A stretch of DNA of 43,533 nt from Ekhidna sp. (GTDB lineage Bacteria > Bacteroidota > Bacteroidia > Cytophagales > Cyclobacteriaceae): contig JACONI010000041.1 of assembly GCA_014323825.1 (NCBI GenBank), positions 1 through 43,533 on the forward strand, in the 5' to 3' direction. A model generated the notes under the pieces. The model did not search any database and had not been told where the DNA came from. It saw nothing but the letters and a program-made list of their open reading frames with translations. Position numbers and translations under genes: made by a program. Below are positions 8,890 to 17,829 of the stretch, piece by piece (positions within the stretch are counted from its first letter, which is position 1; each line of letters opens with the position of its first letter).

Positions 8890-10077
8890 ATGTATACCTC
8901 ACTTAAAACGAGATTAGATCAGGAAATAGCTAAAACAAAAGAGGCAGGCCTCTATAAAAAAGAGCGAATCATTGCATCTCCTCAGGGAGCAGATATTTCC
9001 TTGACAGATGGAAGTGAAGTGATCAATTTATGTGCTAATAATTACTTAGGTCTATCCTCACATCCCGAAGTTGTAGAAGCAGCAAAGGCTGCAATGGACT
9101 CCCATGGATTTGGCATGTCTTCCGTGAGATTTATTTGTGGTACTCAAGACATCCATAAAGAACTGGAGGAAAAGATTTCCCGGTTTTTAGGGACTGAGGA
9201 CACCATTCTTTATGCAGCCGCTTTTGATGCAAATGGTGGTATTTTTGAACCTTTGCTAGGCTTAGAGGATGCCATCATTTCGGATTCACTTAATCACGCA
9301 TCAATCATTGACGGGGTACGGTTGTGCAAAGCAAAACGCTTTCGTTACAAAAATAATGATATGGCAGATTTGGAAGAACAGCTAAAAGTTGCTAAAGATG
9401 CCAAAGTAAAAATCATCGTAACCGATGGTGTGTTCTCTATGGATGGAACCATTGCACAACTTGATAAAATATGTGATCTGGCTGACCGATACGATGCCTT
9501 GGTGATGACGGATGAATGCCACTCCACAGGTTTTATTGGCAAAACAGGACGTGGTGTTCATGAATACAGAAACTGTATGGACAGAGTAGATATCATTACC
9601 GGAACTCTCGGAAAAGCGCTAGGCGGAGCCTCCGGTGGATTTACTTCAGGCAAAAAAGAAATCATTGATATACTTCGCCAGCGATCAAGGCCGTACTTGT
9701 TCTCAAACACATTAGCCCCATCAATTGTGGGTGCATCTATTGCGGTGATAGATATGCTAAGTGAAACCACAAAACTGAGAGACAAACTGGAAGAAAATAC
9801 CAAATACTTCCGAGCAAAAATGACAAAAGCCGGTTTTGATGTTAAAACAGGCGAACACCCAATTGTCCCGGTCATGCTGTATGATGCCAAACTATCCCAA
9901 CAAATGGCCGATAAGCTATTAGAAAAGGGAATCTATGTGATTGGTTTTTATCATCCGGTGGTTCCAAAAGAGGAGGCGAGAATTCGAGTTCAAATTTCTG
10001 CGGTACACGAGAAAAAGCACCTCAATAAGGCTGTCAATGCTTTTACCGAAGTAGGAAAAGAACTTGGAGTGGTTTAA
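8890..10077 (+). CDS. kbl: 2-amino-3-ketobutyrate CoA ligase (glycine C-acetyltransferase)
   Basis: Full-length 395-residue PLP enzyme of the alpha-oxoamine synthase family. The PLP lysine is Lys242 in GTLGKALGG, and the cofactor-binding DECHSTG motif is at 208-214. Characteristic KBL segments are [17 protein letters not shown] at the N terminus (here [13 protein letters not shown]) and [12 protein letters not shown]. It cleaves 2-amino-3-oxobutyrate with CoA to glycine and acetyl-CoA, following the divergent threonine dehydrogenase. Its TAA overlaps the stop of convergent cdaA by 4 bp. 8-amino-7-oxononanoate synthase (BioF) is the main alternative, but the length, the motifs and the TDH neighbour favour KBL. 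Confidence 0.92.
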   Translation: MYTSLKTRLDQEIAKTKEAGLYKKERIIASPQGADISLTDGSEVINLCANNYLGLSSHPEVVEAAKAAMDSHGFGMSSVRFICGTQDIHKELEEKISRFLGTEDTILYAAAFDANGGIFEPLLGLEDAIISDSLNHASIIDGVRLCKAKRFRYKNNDMADLEEQLKVAKDAKVKIIVTDGVFSMDGTIAQLDKICDLADRYDALVMTDECHSTGFIGKTGRGVHEYRNCMDRVDIITGTLGKALGGASGGFTSGKKEIIDILRQRSRPYLFSNTLAPSIVGASIAVIDMLSETTKLRDKLEENTKYFRAKMTKAGFDVKTGEHPIVPVMLYDAKLSQQMADKLLEKGIYVIGFYHPVVPKEEARIRVQISAVHEKKHLNKAVNAFTEVGKELGVV

Positions 10078-10943
10078 ACCATTTCTTCTTTTATTTCAGG
10101 GATAATCTCTGCTTTTTCTACTTCCCTCTTTTCTTTCTTGATGTACTTAGGCTCATTAAGATATTCATTGATCTGCTTTCTCAACTCTTGGGCTGAGATG
10201 TTATGATTGATATTTCCATTCTGCATAGTTGAAATTTGTCCTGTTTCTTCCGAAACTACAATGACTAATGTCTCCGTATTTTCAGACATTCCAAGTCCTG
10301 CTCTGTGCCTTAGTCCATACTGAGCACCCGGTTCTTGTTCTGTAACAGGGAGGATACACCTGGCCGCTACGATACGGTTTTTATATATCAAAACAGCACC
10401 ATCGTGAAGGGGACTGTATTTATTAAAAATCGCCAAAAGTAATCTCTTCGAAAGCAATGAATCCACTTCATCTCCTGACTCTGCATAAAATTTTAAAGGA
10501 GAGTTGTCTGATAGAACCATAAGGGCTCCGGTACCGGAACCGGCCAAAGACTTTACGGCTTCAATAATAGACGTAATACTAAATCTTTGATTACGGTTGT
10601 TCTGAGACCAGAATCGTATGTTTTTTATCAACTTTCCTTCTTCAAAAATATTAGTACGTCCAAGCAGAAGTAGAAATTTACGAATTTCTTGCTGAAATAA
10701 GATAATAGCAGCTAAAACTCCAACACCCATAAATTGACCAAGGATTGCACTCAGCAACTCCATCTGAAGTGCATTAACCACCAAATACAGTAGATATAAC
10801 AAAAGAAAGCCCACAAAGACCTTGATGGCCACACTTCCTCTCATCAGTTTGTAGACCTGAGTTAGCAACACTGACACTAATAAGATATCCAGGATATCTT
10901 TAAATCCTATCTCTAAAAATCCTATTTTGAATAAAAATATCAC
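10074..10943 (-). CDS. cdaA: Diadenylate cyclase CdaA (c-di-AMP synthesis)
   Basis: Membrane-anchored diadenylate cyclase of 289 residues. Three hydrophobic helices occupy about 15-90, followed by a DAC (DisA_N) domain at about 100-235. Both catalytic signatures are intact: DGA at 181-183 ([10 protein letters not shown]) and RHR at 212-214 ([12 protein letters not shown]). It condenses two ATP into c-di-AMP, a second messenger for osmotic and envelope control. The start is GTG, overlapping the folP TGA as GTGA; cdaA following folP is an arrangement I recognise in Bacteroidota. The C-terminal tail ([20 protein letters not shown]) is Lys/Glu-rich and probably disordered. Confidence 0.92.
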   Translation of the reverse strand: MIFLFKIGFLEIGFKDILDILLVSVLLTQVYKLMRGSVAIKVFVGFLLLYLLYLVVNALQMELLSAILGQFMGVGVLAAIILFQQEIRKFLLLLGRTNIFEEGKLIKNIRFWSQNNRNQRFSITSIIEAVKSLAGSGTGALMVLSDNSPLKFYAESGDEVDSLLSKRLLLAIFNKYSPLHDGAVLIYKNRIVAARCILPVTEQEPGAQYGLRHRAGLGMSENTETLVIVVSEETGQISTMQNGNINHNISAQELRKQINEYLNEPKYIKKEKREVEKAEIIPEIKEEMV

Positions 10944-11773
10944 TTCAACCGCTCTAACAATTTTATGGCTTGAACTGCCTCTCTTACATCATGTACACGA
11001 AGAATGCCTACACCCTTAAATAAAGCCAAAGTATTTAGTACTGTAGTTCCGTTTAAAGCCTCATCAGCAGTCAGATCAAGTGTTTGATAGATCATTGACT
11101 TTCGAGACACCCCAACCAGCATTGGTCTGTCTAACCATTGAAGATACTCCAAATGCTTCAACAAGTGAAAACTTTGTGCCACTCCCTTCGCAAATCCAAA
11201 CCCTACATCTAATATGACATCCTTTATGCCAAATTCGTTGGAATTCCTTAAAATTTTTGAAAAATATTTTGAAACTTCTATCAAAATATCTTCATAATCA
11301 GTAAGTATTTTCATGGTTTGAGGGGTGCCTCTCATGTGCATCGCAATGTATGGCACTTTCAGTTTTGCTACGGTTGGCAGCATCTTTCCGTCAAGATGCC
11401 CACCGGATATATCGTTCACAATGCCTGCGCCCTCTCCAACCGCTTTTGCAGCGACCTCAGACCTGAATGTATCAATGGAAATAATCGCTTTTGGAAATTC
11501 AGTCTTCAGAAGCCTGATGGGCTTTAGAACTCTCTCCAACTCTTGCTCAACGGAAATATCATCTGCTCCCGGTCTGGAAGAGTACCCTCCAACATCAAGA
11601 AATGCGGCTCCCTCCGAAAGCATCCTTTCTCCCGCTTTAAGAATTTCATTCAGTGCCTGTTTTCTACTTCCGGGGAAAAATGAGTCCGGAGTAACATTAA
11701 TAATGCCCATCACTTTTGGCTGTGAAAGGTCTATCAACTCTCCATCGCAATTGATTGTATGATTGAGGTTCAA
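10940..11773 (-). CDS. folP: Dihydropteroate synthase
   Basis: TIM-barrel enzyme of 277 residues that joins p-aminobenzoate to dihydropterin pyrophosphate in folate synthesis. Family signatures are in order: VMGIINVTPDSFFPGSR (about 21-37), LDVGGYSSRPGA, SIDTFRSEVA, VNDISGG, DVGFGFAKG, VGVSRKSM and the C-terminal RVHDV. No ATG precedes the first conserved strand in frame; the start appears to be TTG at 11773, with a stop ten codons upstream. It is divergent from the DUF1599 gene with only 31 bp between start codons, so the two promoters must lie in or overlap coding sequence. Read with cdaA. Confidence 0.92.
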   Translation of the reverse strand: MNLNHTINCDGELIDLSQPKVMGIINVTPDSFFPGSRKQALNEILKAGERMLSEGAAFLDVGGYSSRPGADDISVEQELERVLKPIRLLKTEFPKAIISIDTFRSEVAAKAVGEGAGIVNDISGGHLDGKMLPTVAKLKVPYIAMHMRGTPQTMKILTDYEDILIEVSKYFSKILRNSNEFGIKDVILDVGFGFAKGVAQSFHLLKHLEYLQWLDRPMLVGVSRKSMIYQTLDLTADEALNGTTVLNTLALFKGVGILRVHDVREAVQAIKLLERLK

Positions 11774-11804
11774 TGGATTAGTTTTGCCAAGAGTGTAAAA
11801 TTAC

Positions 11805-12347
11805 ATGAGAGTACAAACAGAGCAACAATACTCCGAGATCATTTCCGAGTGTAAAGAGATTTTTAAAAAGAAAACGAAAGATTACGGAACCGCATGGAGG
11901 ATATTAAGGCTTCCCTCCATAACAGATCAGATTTTTATTAAAGCGCAGCGCATCAGGTCTGTACAGGAAAAAGGAGAAAGTAAGGTGGAAGAGGATATTC
12001 AAAACGAATTTATCGGCATCATTAATTATTGCATCATTGCTATCATACAAATGCAATGCTTAGAATCTGAAGAAATGGAAATTCCGTTTGCAACCTTAGC
12101 ACCTATGTATGATAAAGTTACAAATGATACTATGAGCTTACTTACAGCTAAAAATCATGACTATGATGAGGCTTGGAAGGATATTAGAGTCAGTTCAATG
12201 ACAGATATTATTCTGATGAAACTCATGCGAGTGAAACAAATTGAAGACAATGCCGGTAAAACCCTGATCTCGGAAGGAATTGATGCTAACTATCAGGACA
12301 TGATCAATTATTCGGTTTTCTGTTTAATAAAAATGAAAAGCAAATGA
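11805..12347 (+). CDS. DUF1599 protein with internal duplication
   Basis: Soluble protein of 180 residues that matches the DUF1599 family as I know it. It is built of two halves: residues about 8-85 (KKKTKDYGTAWRILRLPSIT, then KAQRIRSV and INYCIIAIIQM) repeat at about 100-178 (TAKNHDYDEAWKDIRVSSMT, then KLMRVKQI and INYSVFCLIKM). Each half carries a DYxxAW motif and a C-terminal asparagine-tyrosine helix. The helical, Asp/Lys-bearing pattern resembles nucleotide-handling all-alpha proteins; activity unproven. First gene of a three-gene run, overlapping the next as ATGA. Confidence 0.8.
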   Translation: MRVQTEQQYSEIISECKEIFKKKTKDYGTAWRILRLPSITDQIFIKAQRIRSVQEKGESKVEEDIQNEFIGIINYCIIAIIQMQCLESEEMEIPFATLAPMYDKVTNDTMSLLTAKNHDYDEAWKDIRVSSMTDIILMKLMRVKQIEDNAGKTLISEGIDANYQDMINYSVFCLIKMKSK

Positions 12348-13450
12348 AAATTATAAAGGATTTTGCAAGGTATGCCGTTGGTGCATTATTTATATTCTCG
12401 GGGATCATCAAGGTAAATGATCCGGTAGGGACACAAATCAAACTGACCGAATACTTTGAAGTTTTTGCTTCGGACATTACTCCGTTTTTTGAATGGTTTG
12501 TTCCGGTGGCACTTTTCCTAAGTGTCTTTCTCTCGGTGTTGGAAGTAGTGCTCGGGGTGGCACTTATTATCGGATATCGAATGAAAATCACTGCATGGAT
12601 ACTCCTTGCAATGATTGTTTTTTTTACGTTTCTAACCTTTTACTCGGCTTATTTTAATAAGGTGACAGATTGCGGCTGCTTCGGAGACGCAATCAAGCTG
12701 ACACCATGGGAATCTTTTTATAAAGACATCATTTTGCTTGTGTTGACAGGATTTATTTTTTGGCAAAAAAACAACTACACTCCAATCTTTAAAGACCGGT
12801 TCAAAGGCTATTTCGGTGAGATAAAAGTCATAGGAGTCACTGTTTTTATGACTGCTATTGCAATATACGCCATCAATCATTTGCCGTTCATTGACTTCAG
12901 AACTTACAAGGTCGGAAACTACCTCCCCGCACTGATGCAGGATTCCGAACCTTTGAAGTATATCTACACGATGGAAAAGGATGGAGAAACTTTCGAGTTT
13001 GAAACCTATCCGAGTGAAGGCGGCTACACTTATGTTGATGCCCGATTGATAAACCCCGAAGCTGCCGCTAAGATCACTGACCTCAACGTATGGGAAGGCG
13101 ATAATGACTACACCGAAGAGCTTCTTACCGGAAATAAATTGATCATCATTGTTCATCAGGTTGAAAAAGCTTCCGCAAAAAAGATGGATCGAATACGTAA
13201 TCTCACTTTCCAAAATCCAAACTTTGAAACCCGGATACTGACCTCATCGGGATACGAAACATTCGAAGTATTTCGTCATAAGTACCAGCTAGGCGCTCCT
13301 TATTACTTCGCAGATGCGACCGTACTAAAGACAATGGTGAGGTCGAACCCCGGTATTTTGCTGCTTAGTGACGGAAAAATTTTAGCCAAGTGGCACTACA
13401 ATGACACTCCTCTGACGGATGATGTAGTTGAAATCCTGAATCGTAAATGA
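12344..13450 (+). CDS. BT_3928-family membrane protein (DoxX/MauE-like)
   Basis: Protein of 368 residues with an N-terminal DoxX/MauE-like four-helix membrane domain (about 1-150, starting ARYAVGALFIFSGIIKVNDP) that includes a paired-cysteine motif DCGCFGD. A further membrane helix near 165-185 leads to a C-terminal soluble part (about 195-368) with spacing reminiscent of a thioredoxin-like fold but no CxxC. This matches the BT_3928 family of Bacteroidota. A redox or electron-transfer role is inference from MauE and DoxX relatives. Overlaps its neighbours by ATGA at both ends, so it is translationally coupled with DUF1599 and aroK. Confidence 0.8.
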   Translation: MKIIKDFARYAVGALFIFSGIIKVNDPVGTQIKLTEYFEVFASDITPFFEWFVPVALFLSVFLSVLEVVLGVALIIGYRMKITAWILLAMIVFFTFLTFYSAYFNKVTDCGCFGDAIKLTPWESFYKDIILLVLTGFIFWQKNNYTPIFKDRFKGYFGEIKVIGVTVFMTAIAIYAINHLPFIDFRTYKVGNYLPALMQDSEPLKYIYTMEKDGETFEFETYPSEGGYTYVDARLINPEAAAKITDLNVWEGDNDYTEELLTGNKLIIIVHQVEKASAKKMDRIRNLTFQNPNFETRILTSSGYETFEVFRHKYQLGAPYYFADATVLKTMVRSNPGILLLSDGKILAKWHYNDTPLTDDVVEILNRK

Positions 13451-13929
13451 GTCAAAAGGTTTTTCTTGTAGGGCTGCCGGGAGCCGGAAAGACAACCCTG
13501 GGCATACAGTTGGCAGACCATCTGGGCATACCGTTTGTTGATCTTGATTTGGAAATAGAAAAGCACGCTAAACAATCCATTCGATCCATCTTCTCAGAAA
13601 AAAGTGAAGCATATTTCCGACGACTGGAAAATCGTAAACTTAATGATGTAATTAAGGAATTACCGACATTCGTCATGGCGACAGGCGGCGGAACCCCCTG
13701 CTTTTTTGACAATATGAAAGTGATGAATGCCGAGGGAAAAACCATCTTTATTAACACTTCAATTGATAAGATTAAAAGGCGGTTGCAACAGGACACTGTC
13801 CGCCCGCTCATGCAAACAAAGACTTTGGAAGATTTGCTTGAAAAAAGGGAAAAGCAGTATTTGCAGGCAGATAAGACCGTTACTACTAAGCAAGGACTCT
13901 TTGAGTTATTTAAAAAAAACTCCTCGTAA
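13447..13929 (+). CDS. aroK: Shikimate kinase
   Basis: Compact P-loop kinase of 160 residues, the usual length for AroK. The Walker A motif GLPGAGKT is at 9-16; Asp34 in VDLDLEIE, Arg58 in YFRRLE and the Gly-rich loop GGGTP (80-84) form the shikimate site; the lid arginine is in DTVRPLM. It phosphorylates shikimate at the 3-hydroxyl in chorismate synthesis. Its start overlaps the BT_3928-family stop by 4 bp, making it the last gene of this run. About 90 bp separate it from the surface-protein gene; no terminator hairpin was seen. Confidence 0.93.
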   Translation: MSQKVFLVGLPGAGKTTLGIQLADHLGIPFVDLDLEIEKHAKQSIRSIFSEKSEAYFRRLENRKLNDVIKELPTFVMATGGGTPCFFDNMKVMNAEGKTIFINTSIDKIKRRLQQDTVRPLMQTKTLEDLLEKREKQYLQADKTVTTKQGLFELFKKNSS

Positions 13930-14018
13930 TTTTTAAAAAAATTCAGGTTTTATAATACAAATCAAAAAAATAATATAACTTCGTATTTTACGATTATTAA
14001 AAACTAAAATAATGAGTT

Positions 14019-16210
14019 ATGAGTACGTTAAATAAAAAAAGATCAAAAGACATTATGAATACGAAGAACACGTCACACACGCTGCTGAAAAGGCTGTGCG
14101 GACTTAATTTAATGCCCCCCCCCCCTATAGTATAATCTTATCTACAAAAAGTACCTTTCTTGTTGTTTCTGCAATTCTCCTCGCACTCTTCGGGCAGGCA
14201 CAGACTGATACAAAACCCTTTATCACCACATGGGAAACGAAAACTGCTAATGAAACCATTACCATCCCTACCACGGGAAGCGGCTACAGCTACACCGTAA
14301 ACTGGGGGGAAGACGAACCTGCCGATAACAACACCTACAAAGGAGACGCTTCCCATCGATACGCTGAGGCAGGTACACACACCGTCACCATCAGCGGCAC
14401 GTTTCCACGTATCTACTTTCAAAAGAACAACACCTCTGCGGGGCAGATACGCTCTGTCCAACAGTGGGGGGATAACCCATGGACTTCCATGAGCGGCGCT
14501 TTTTGGAGTTGCTATAACTTCACCATTGCCGAGGAGGCAGGCATCCCGAACCTTTCAAACGTGACAGATATGTTCGCCATGTTTTTTAGTTCTTCCATTA
14601 ACCAAGACATCAGCAACTGGGACGTAAGCAAGGTGACAAATATGACCGCTATATTTCAGAACTCTTCCTTCAACCAAGACATCGGCGAGTGGAATGTAAG
14701 CAGCGTGACGAGTATGCGGTTCATGTTTTATTCGTCTCCTTTCAACCAAGATATCAGTGAGTGGGACATAAGCAGCGTGACGGATATGACGAATATGTTT
14801 GGTCTTAATACCTCCATGTCTTCCGAAAACTATGATAAGCTACTCATCGGATGGAGCACCTTAGATGAAGCGGCGGGCGAGACTAAAATCCCCTCCGGCA
14901 TCCCTTTCACCGCACCAAGACATTACACTTGCAAAGGGGAGGCTGCTAGGAACAAACTCATTAAGGATTACTCATGGTCTATCACAGATGATAGCAAACT
15001 TGCTGATGCCATCGATCCCACACCTGATGCAATGACCCTGAAAGCACTTACCGCCTGTGTACAAATCACTGAAAATGAACTCAATGCTGCCGCACCCGCC
15101 GCCACAGACAACTGCCCGGGAGCAACTGTTATGGTCTCCCATGATATCACCTCCTTCCCCATCATATCCGATGCCACCGTCACATGGACCTTCACCGATG
15201 AGGCAGGTAATACATCCGAGCAAACGCAAGAAGTGACCATAGAAGACACCACCGACCCCCTGCCTGGTATGGATTTGGAGGCACTTACCGTAGATTGTGG
15301 CGAGATCACCTCCGGAGATGACCTGAACATGGAAGCACCCACCGCTACGGACAATTGCGATGGTTCCATCAAGGGCTCGCACAATATCACCGATTTCCCC
15401 ATCACGTCTGACATCACCATCACGTGGACCTTCACCGATGAGGCAGGTAATACATCCGAGCAAACGCAGGACGTGACCATACAAGACAACACCGACCCCC
15501 TGCCTGGCATGGATTTAGAGGCACTTACCGTAGATTGTGGCGAGATCACCTCCGGAGATGACCTGAACATGGAAGCACCCACCGCTACGGACAATTGCGA
15601 TGGTTCCATCAAGGGCTCGCACAATATCACCGATTTCCCCATCACCTCTGAAATCACCATCACGTGGACCTTCACCGATGAGGCAGGTAATACGTCCGAG
15701 CAAACGCAAGAAGTGATCATAGACGACACCGAAGTACCGACAGTTACAGACCTGAACGCCATTACCGCAGCATGTTCACTTGAGGAAAATGACCTCACCA
15801 TCCCCAAAGCCAATGACGTTTGCGACGGGGAGATCATGGGCGCACACAATGTCACCAACTTCCCCATTACGTCCAACACCTCCATCACTTGGACCTTCAC
15901 CGATAAGGCAGGCAACATCGCTACCCAAACTCAGGAGGTGACGATTACAGGCTGTCTGTCCGCACCGGAGGAGAATGAGCCTTTGGGTATAAGGGACGAT
16001 GTGGTGGAAGCAGTGGTCTTCCCCAATCCTTCAGGTCGTTACGTGGAAGTGCAGTCTCCCGTGGAAAGCACGATCCGCATCCTGAGCGTAGGAGGGGAGT
16101 TAATGCTGAAAAGCACCACAAACGTAAAGATAGATGCAGCCTCCCTGCAAAGCGGCCTGTACATGGTTCAACTGCCTGAAGGCCGTTTGCTGAAGTTTGT
16201 GAAGAGGTAA
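14019..16210 (+). CDS. BspA-like/HYR surface protein with T9SS tail, frameshifted at poly-C
   Basis: Secreted surface protein of about 730 residues when read across the frameshift. A frame from ATG 14019 (MSTLNKKRSKDIMNTK...) runs to a second ATG and eleven C (14115-14125), then hits TAA at 14133. The frame carrying the signal core STFLVVSAILLALFGQAQ and everything after it is one base away and open to 16210, but has no start codon of its own before 14489. Domain order: signal peptide, PKD-like segment, DUF285/BspA repeats (INQDISNWDVSKVTNMT and two more), four HYR-like repeats of 80 residues, and a T9SS type A sorting domain (VVFPNPSGRYVEVQS...GLYMVQLP). The gene is clearly GC-richer than its neighbours, suggesting transfer. 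Twelve or nine C would restore it: phase variation, mutation or assembly error. Confidence 0.75.
14115..14125 (+). repeat. Homopolymeric C11 tract, putative phase-variation switch
   Basis: Eleven consecutive C lie right after an in-frame ATG (14112) and 32 codons after the first ATG (14019), just before the hydrophobic signal segment. With 11 C the reading ends at TAA 14133; with 12 or 9 C it continues through the whole surface protein. Poly-C tracts of this kind are well-known slipped-strand switches in other bacteria. Confidence 0.75.
15014..15951 (+). repeat. Tandem 240-bp HYR-domain repeats
   Basis: Three full 240-bp (80-residue) units start at 15014, 15254 and 15494; a fourth, shorter and diverged unit runs from 15734 to about 15951. 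The units at 15254 and 15494 are nearly identical at the DNA level, so they duplicated recently or are homogenised by recombination; the first and last are more diverged. Each carries TATDNCDG and TWTFTDEAGN signatures of HYR-like immunoglobulin folds. Copy number could change by homologous recombination without breaking the frame. Confidence 0.88.
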
Positions 16211-16281
16211 AAAGTTTTCAGTGGTATCTTCTTATGAAGTTAAATTTCAAGTAACGAAAGCAATGGGTTTTGGAAGAGGCG

Positions 16282-17823
16282 CTAAAAGTTCAGTCCAAAA
16301 GTGGCTGTTAAAATGGTATTTCTTATATCCGAATCAGCGATTGGCTGAAACTCATCGTTTATAAAATAAGGTGAGTAGCTCATGCTTCTTTCCGAATTAA
16401 CAACGGCAAAATCAAGAAAATAATCCGTTGTTCGATAACCGGCTCCAAAAGTAAGATTAGACACCTCATTTAGGCTTGAGTTTTCGTATGGACTTGGCAG
16501 AACTGAATATCCGGCACGCAGCATGAAATTCTGCATTCGGTATTCTCCTCCTACTCTGATATTGATCACTGATCTGTAGAACTCATCAATAGCCAAGTTA
16601 TCTTCCGAAACCGAAAAATCGTTTGAGTTTAAAGTGGCATTGGCATAATTGACAAATTCTGCATCACCCGTCAGGAATCCGCTCTTACCAACGAATAGTG
16701 TTGCACCCACACCTAATTTAGAGGGTGTTCTGAGGTTAAAATCAGAGACAAACAATGCACTTTGATATGGATCAATAACACTTAAATCATCTCCTTCAGG
16801 ACTTGTTGTACCACTTAACCAATTGGCATCCAAATCAATAAAAGACTCCTCATCAAAAGATAAGAAACTTGGAGAAGTGTAGGAAATACCTATCGTCATA
16901 AAACTTACCGGCCTTGCAATAACACCTACATTAAAATTGATCCCTGTGCCTCTAATTTCCAAATCGTCAACAAGCGTAAAATTATTTAATCTTGGATCTG
17001 AGCCGGTGAAATTCCCATCGTCATCAAAGGTTGCAAAGTCAAATTCATTATAAACCTTTCTTTGATGATAATTTAAAAACTGCAACCCCATGCCTCCGCC
17101 AAAGTAGAGTCGATCATCATAATTACCTCCCCATGCGACGTTCACTTGATAATGAGACCCTTCCTCTCGGATTGTTTCACTTTGAACAGGGAATCCGTCA
17201 TAGTCAGCGAAATACCCAATTATGTTTTCTCCTCCGTCAACATCAGGAGAAATAAGATATTGATCAAAAGCAGCGAAGGAGTACTCGTTTAGATCATCTG
17301 AATCCGCAACGCCGGCATCTGTGGCAAGTACGTCAACCAGGCTGTTGTAATTGTTTTCTCCCTCATAAGATCGCTTTAGCCTGTAGTTCGCTGCCCGATT
17401 AACGGAGATTGCCAGAGACCCTGCCTTAAACTTATCATTTGTAAAACGTCCTTTATTCCAGTTAATCACCGTACCGATATTTGCAAAATTGAAATTCGTA
17501 TTAAAGGTTTCATTTGAAGATGTCTCCTCTGTATTAGTGACGGAGAAATCGGTATCTACGTTTGCAAAATTCAGAGATGGAGATAAGGTAAACACGCTTT
17601 TATTGAAGAAACCCAACCCTGCCGGATTTGAAGCAGCCGAACTAATATCTCCACCTAAAGAAATAGAAACTCCACCAATTGCCTGCATCCTGGCTGTACT
17701 TCCAAGACTATAGTTAGACTGACTAAATCTCAGGGCATCCTGATAATAGCCAATATTATTATCCTGTGCATTGATAACAACGGAATAATAAAGGAAACCC
17801 AGTATCAGCGTCAATTTTTTCAT
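16282..17823 (-). CDS. OmpP1/FadL-family outer-membrane transport protein
   Basis: Outer-membrane beta-barrel of 513 residues with a signal peptide (MKKLTLILGFLYYSVVINAQ). The N-terminal plug region carries FadL-type features, GSTARMQAIGGVSISLGGD and SSAASNPAGLGFFN (NPAG is the typical signature), followed by alternating amphipathic strands to a C-terminal Phe (ATFGLNF), as expected for barrel insertion. FadL relatives let hydrophobic compounds across the outer membrane; substrate unknown. An ATG two codons upstream (17829) is an equally possible start. It lies directly after the Ser/Arg-rich gene (6 bp) and is probably co-transcribed. Confidence 0.87.
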   Translation of the reverse strand: MKKLTLILGFLYYSVVINAQDNNIGYYQDALRFSQSNYSLGSTARMQAIGGVSISLGGDISSAASNPAGLGFFNKSVFTLSPSLNFANVDTDFSVTNTEETSSNETFNTNFNFANIGTVINWNKGRFTNDKFKAGSLAISVNRAANYRLKRSYEGENNYNSLVDVLATDAGVADSDDLNEYSFAAFDQYLISPDVDGGENIIGYFADYDGFPVQSETIREEGSHYQVNVAWGGNYDDRLYFGGGMGLQFLNYHQRKVYNEFDFATFDDDGNFTGSDPRLNNFTLVDDLEIRGTGINFNVGVIARPVSFMTIGISYTSPSFLSFDEESFIDLDANWLSGTTSPEGDDLSVIDPYQSALFVSDFNLRTPSKLGVGATLFVGKSGFLTGDAEFVNYANATLNSNDFSVSEDNLAIDEFYRSVINIRVGGEYRMQNFMLRAGYSVLPSPYENSSLNEVSNLTFGAGYRTTDYFLDFAVVNSERSMSYSPYFINDEFQPIADSDIRNTILTATFGLNF

Positions 17824-17829
17824 TACCAT

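Noticed and set aside
12632..13213. 193-codon minus-strand frame
   Set aside because: Antisense to the BT_3928-family gene, which has clear domain content and coupled neighbours; no recognisable protein on minus.
14968..15918. 316-codon minus-strand frame (Ser/Val-rich)
   Set aside because: Shadow of the GC-rich HYR repeats; repeats itself only because the plus-strand repeats do.
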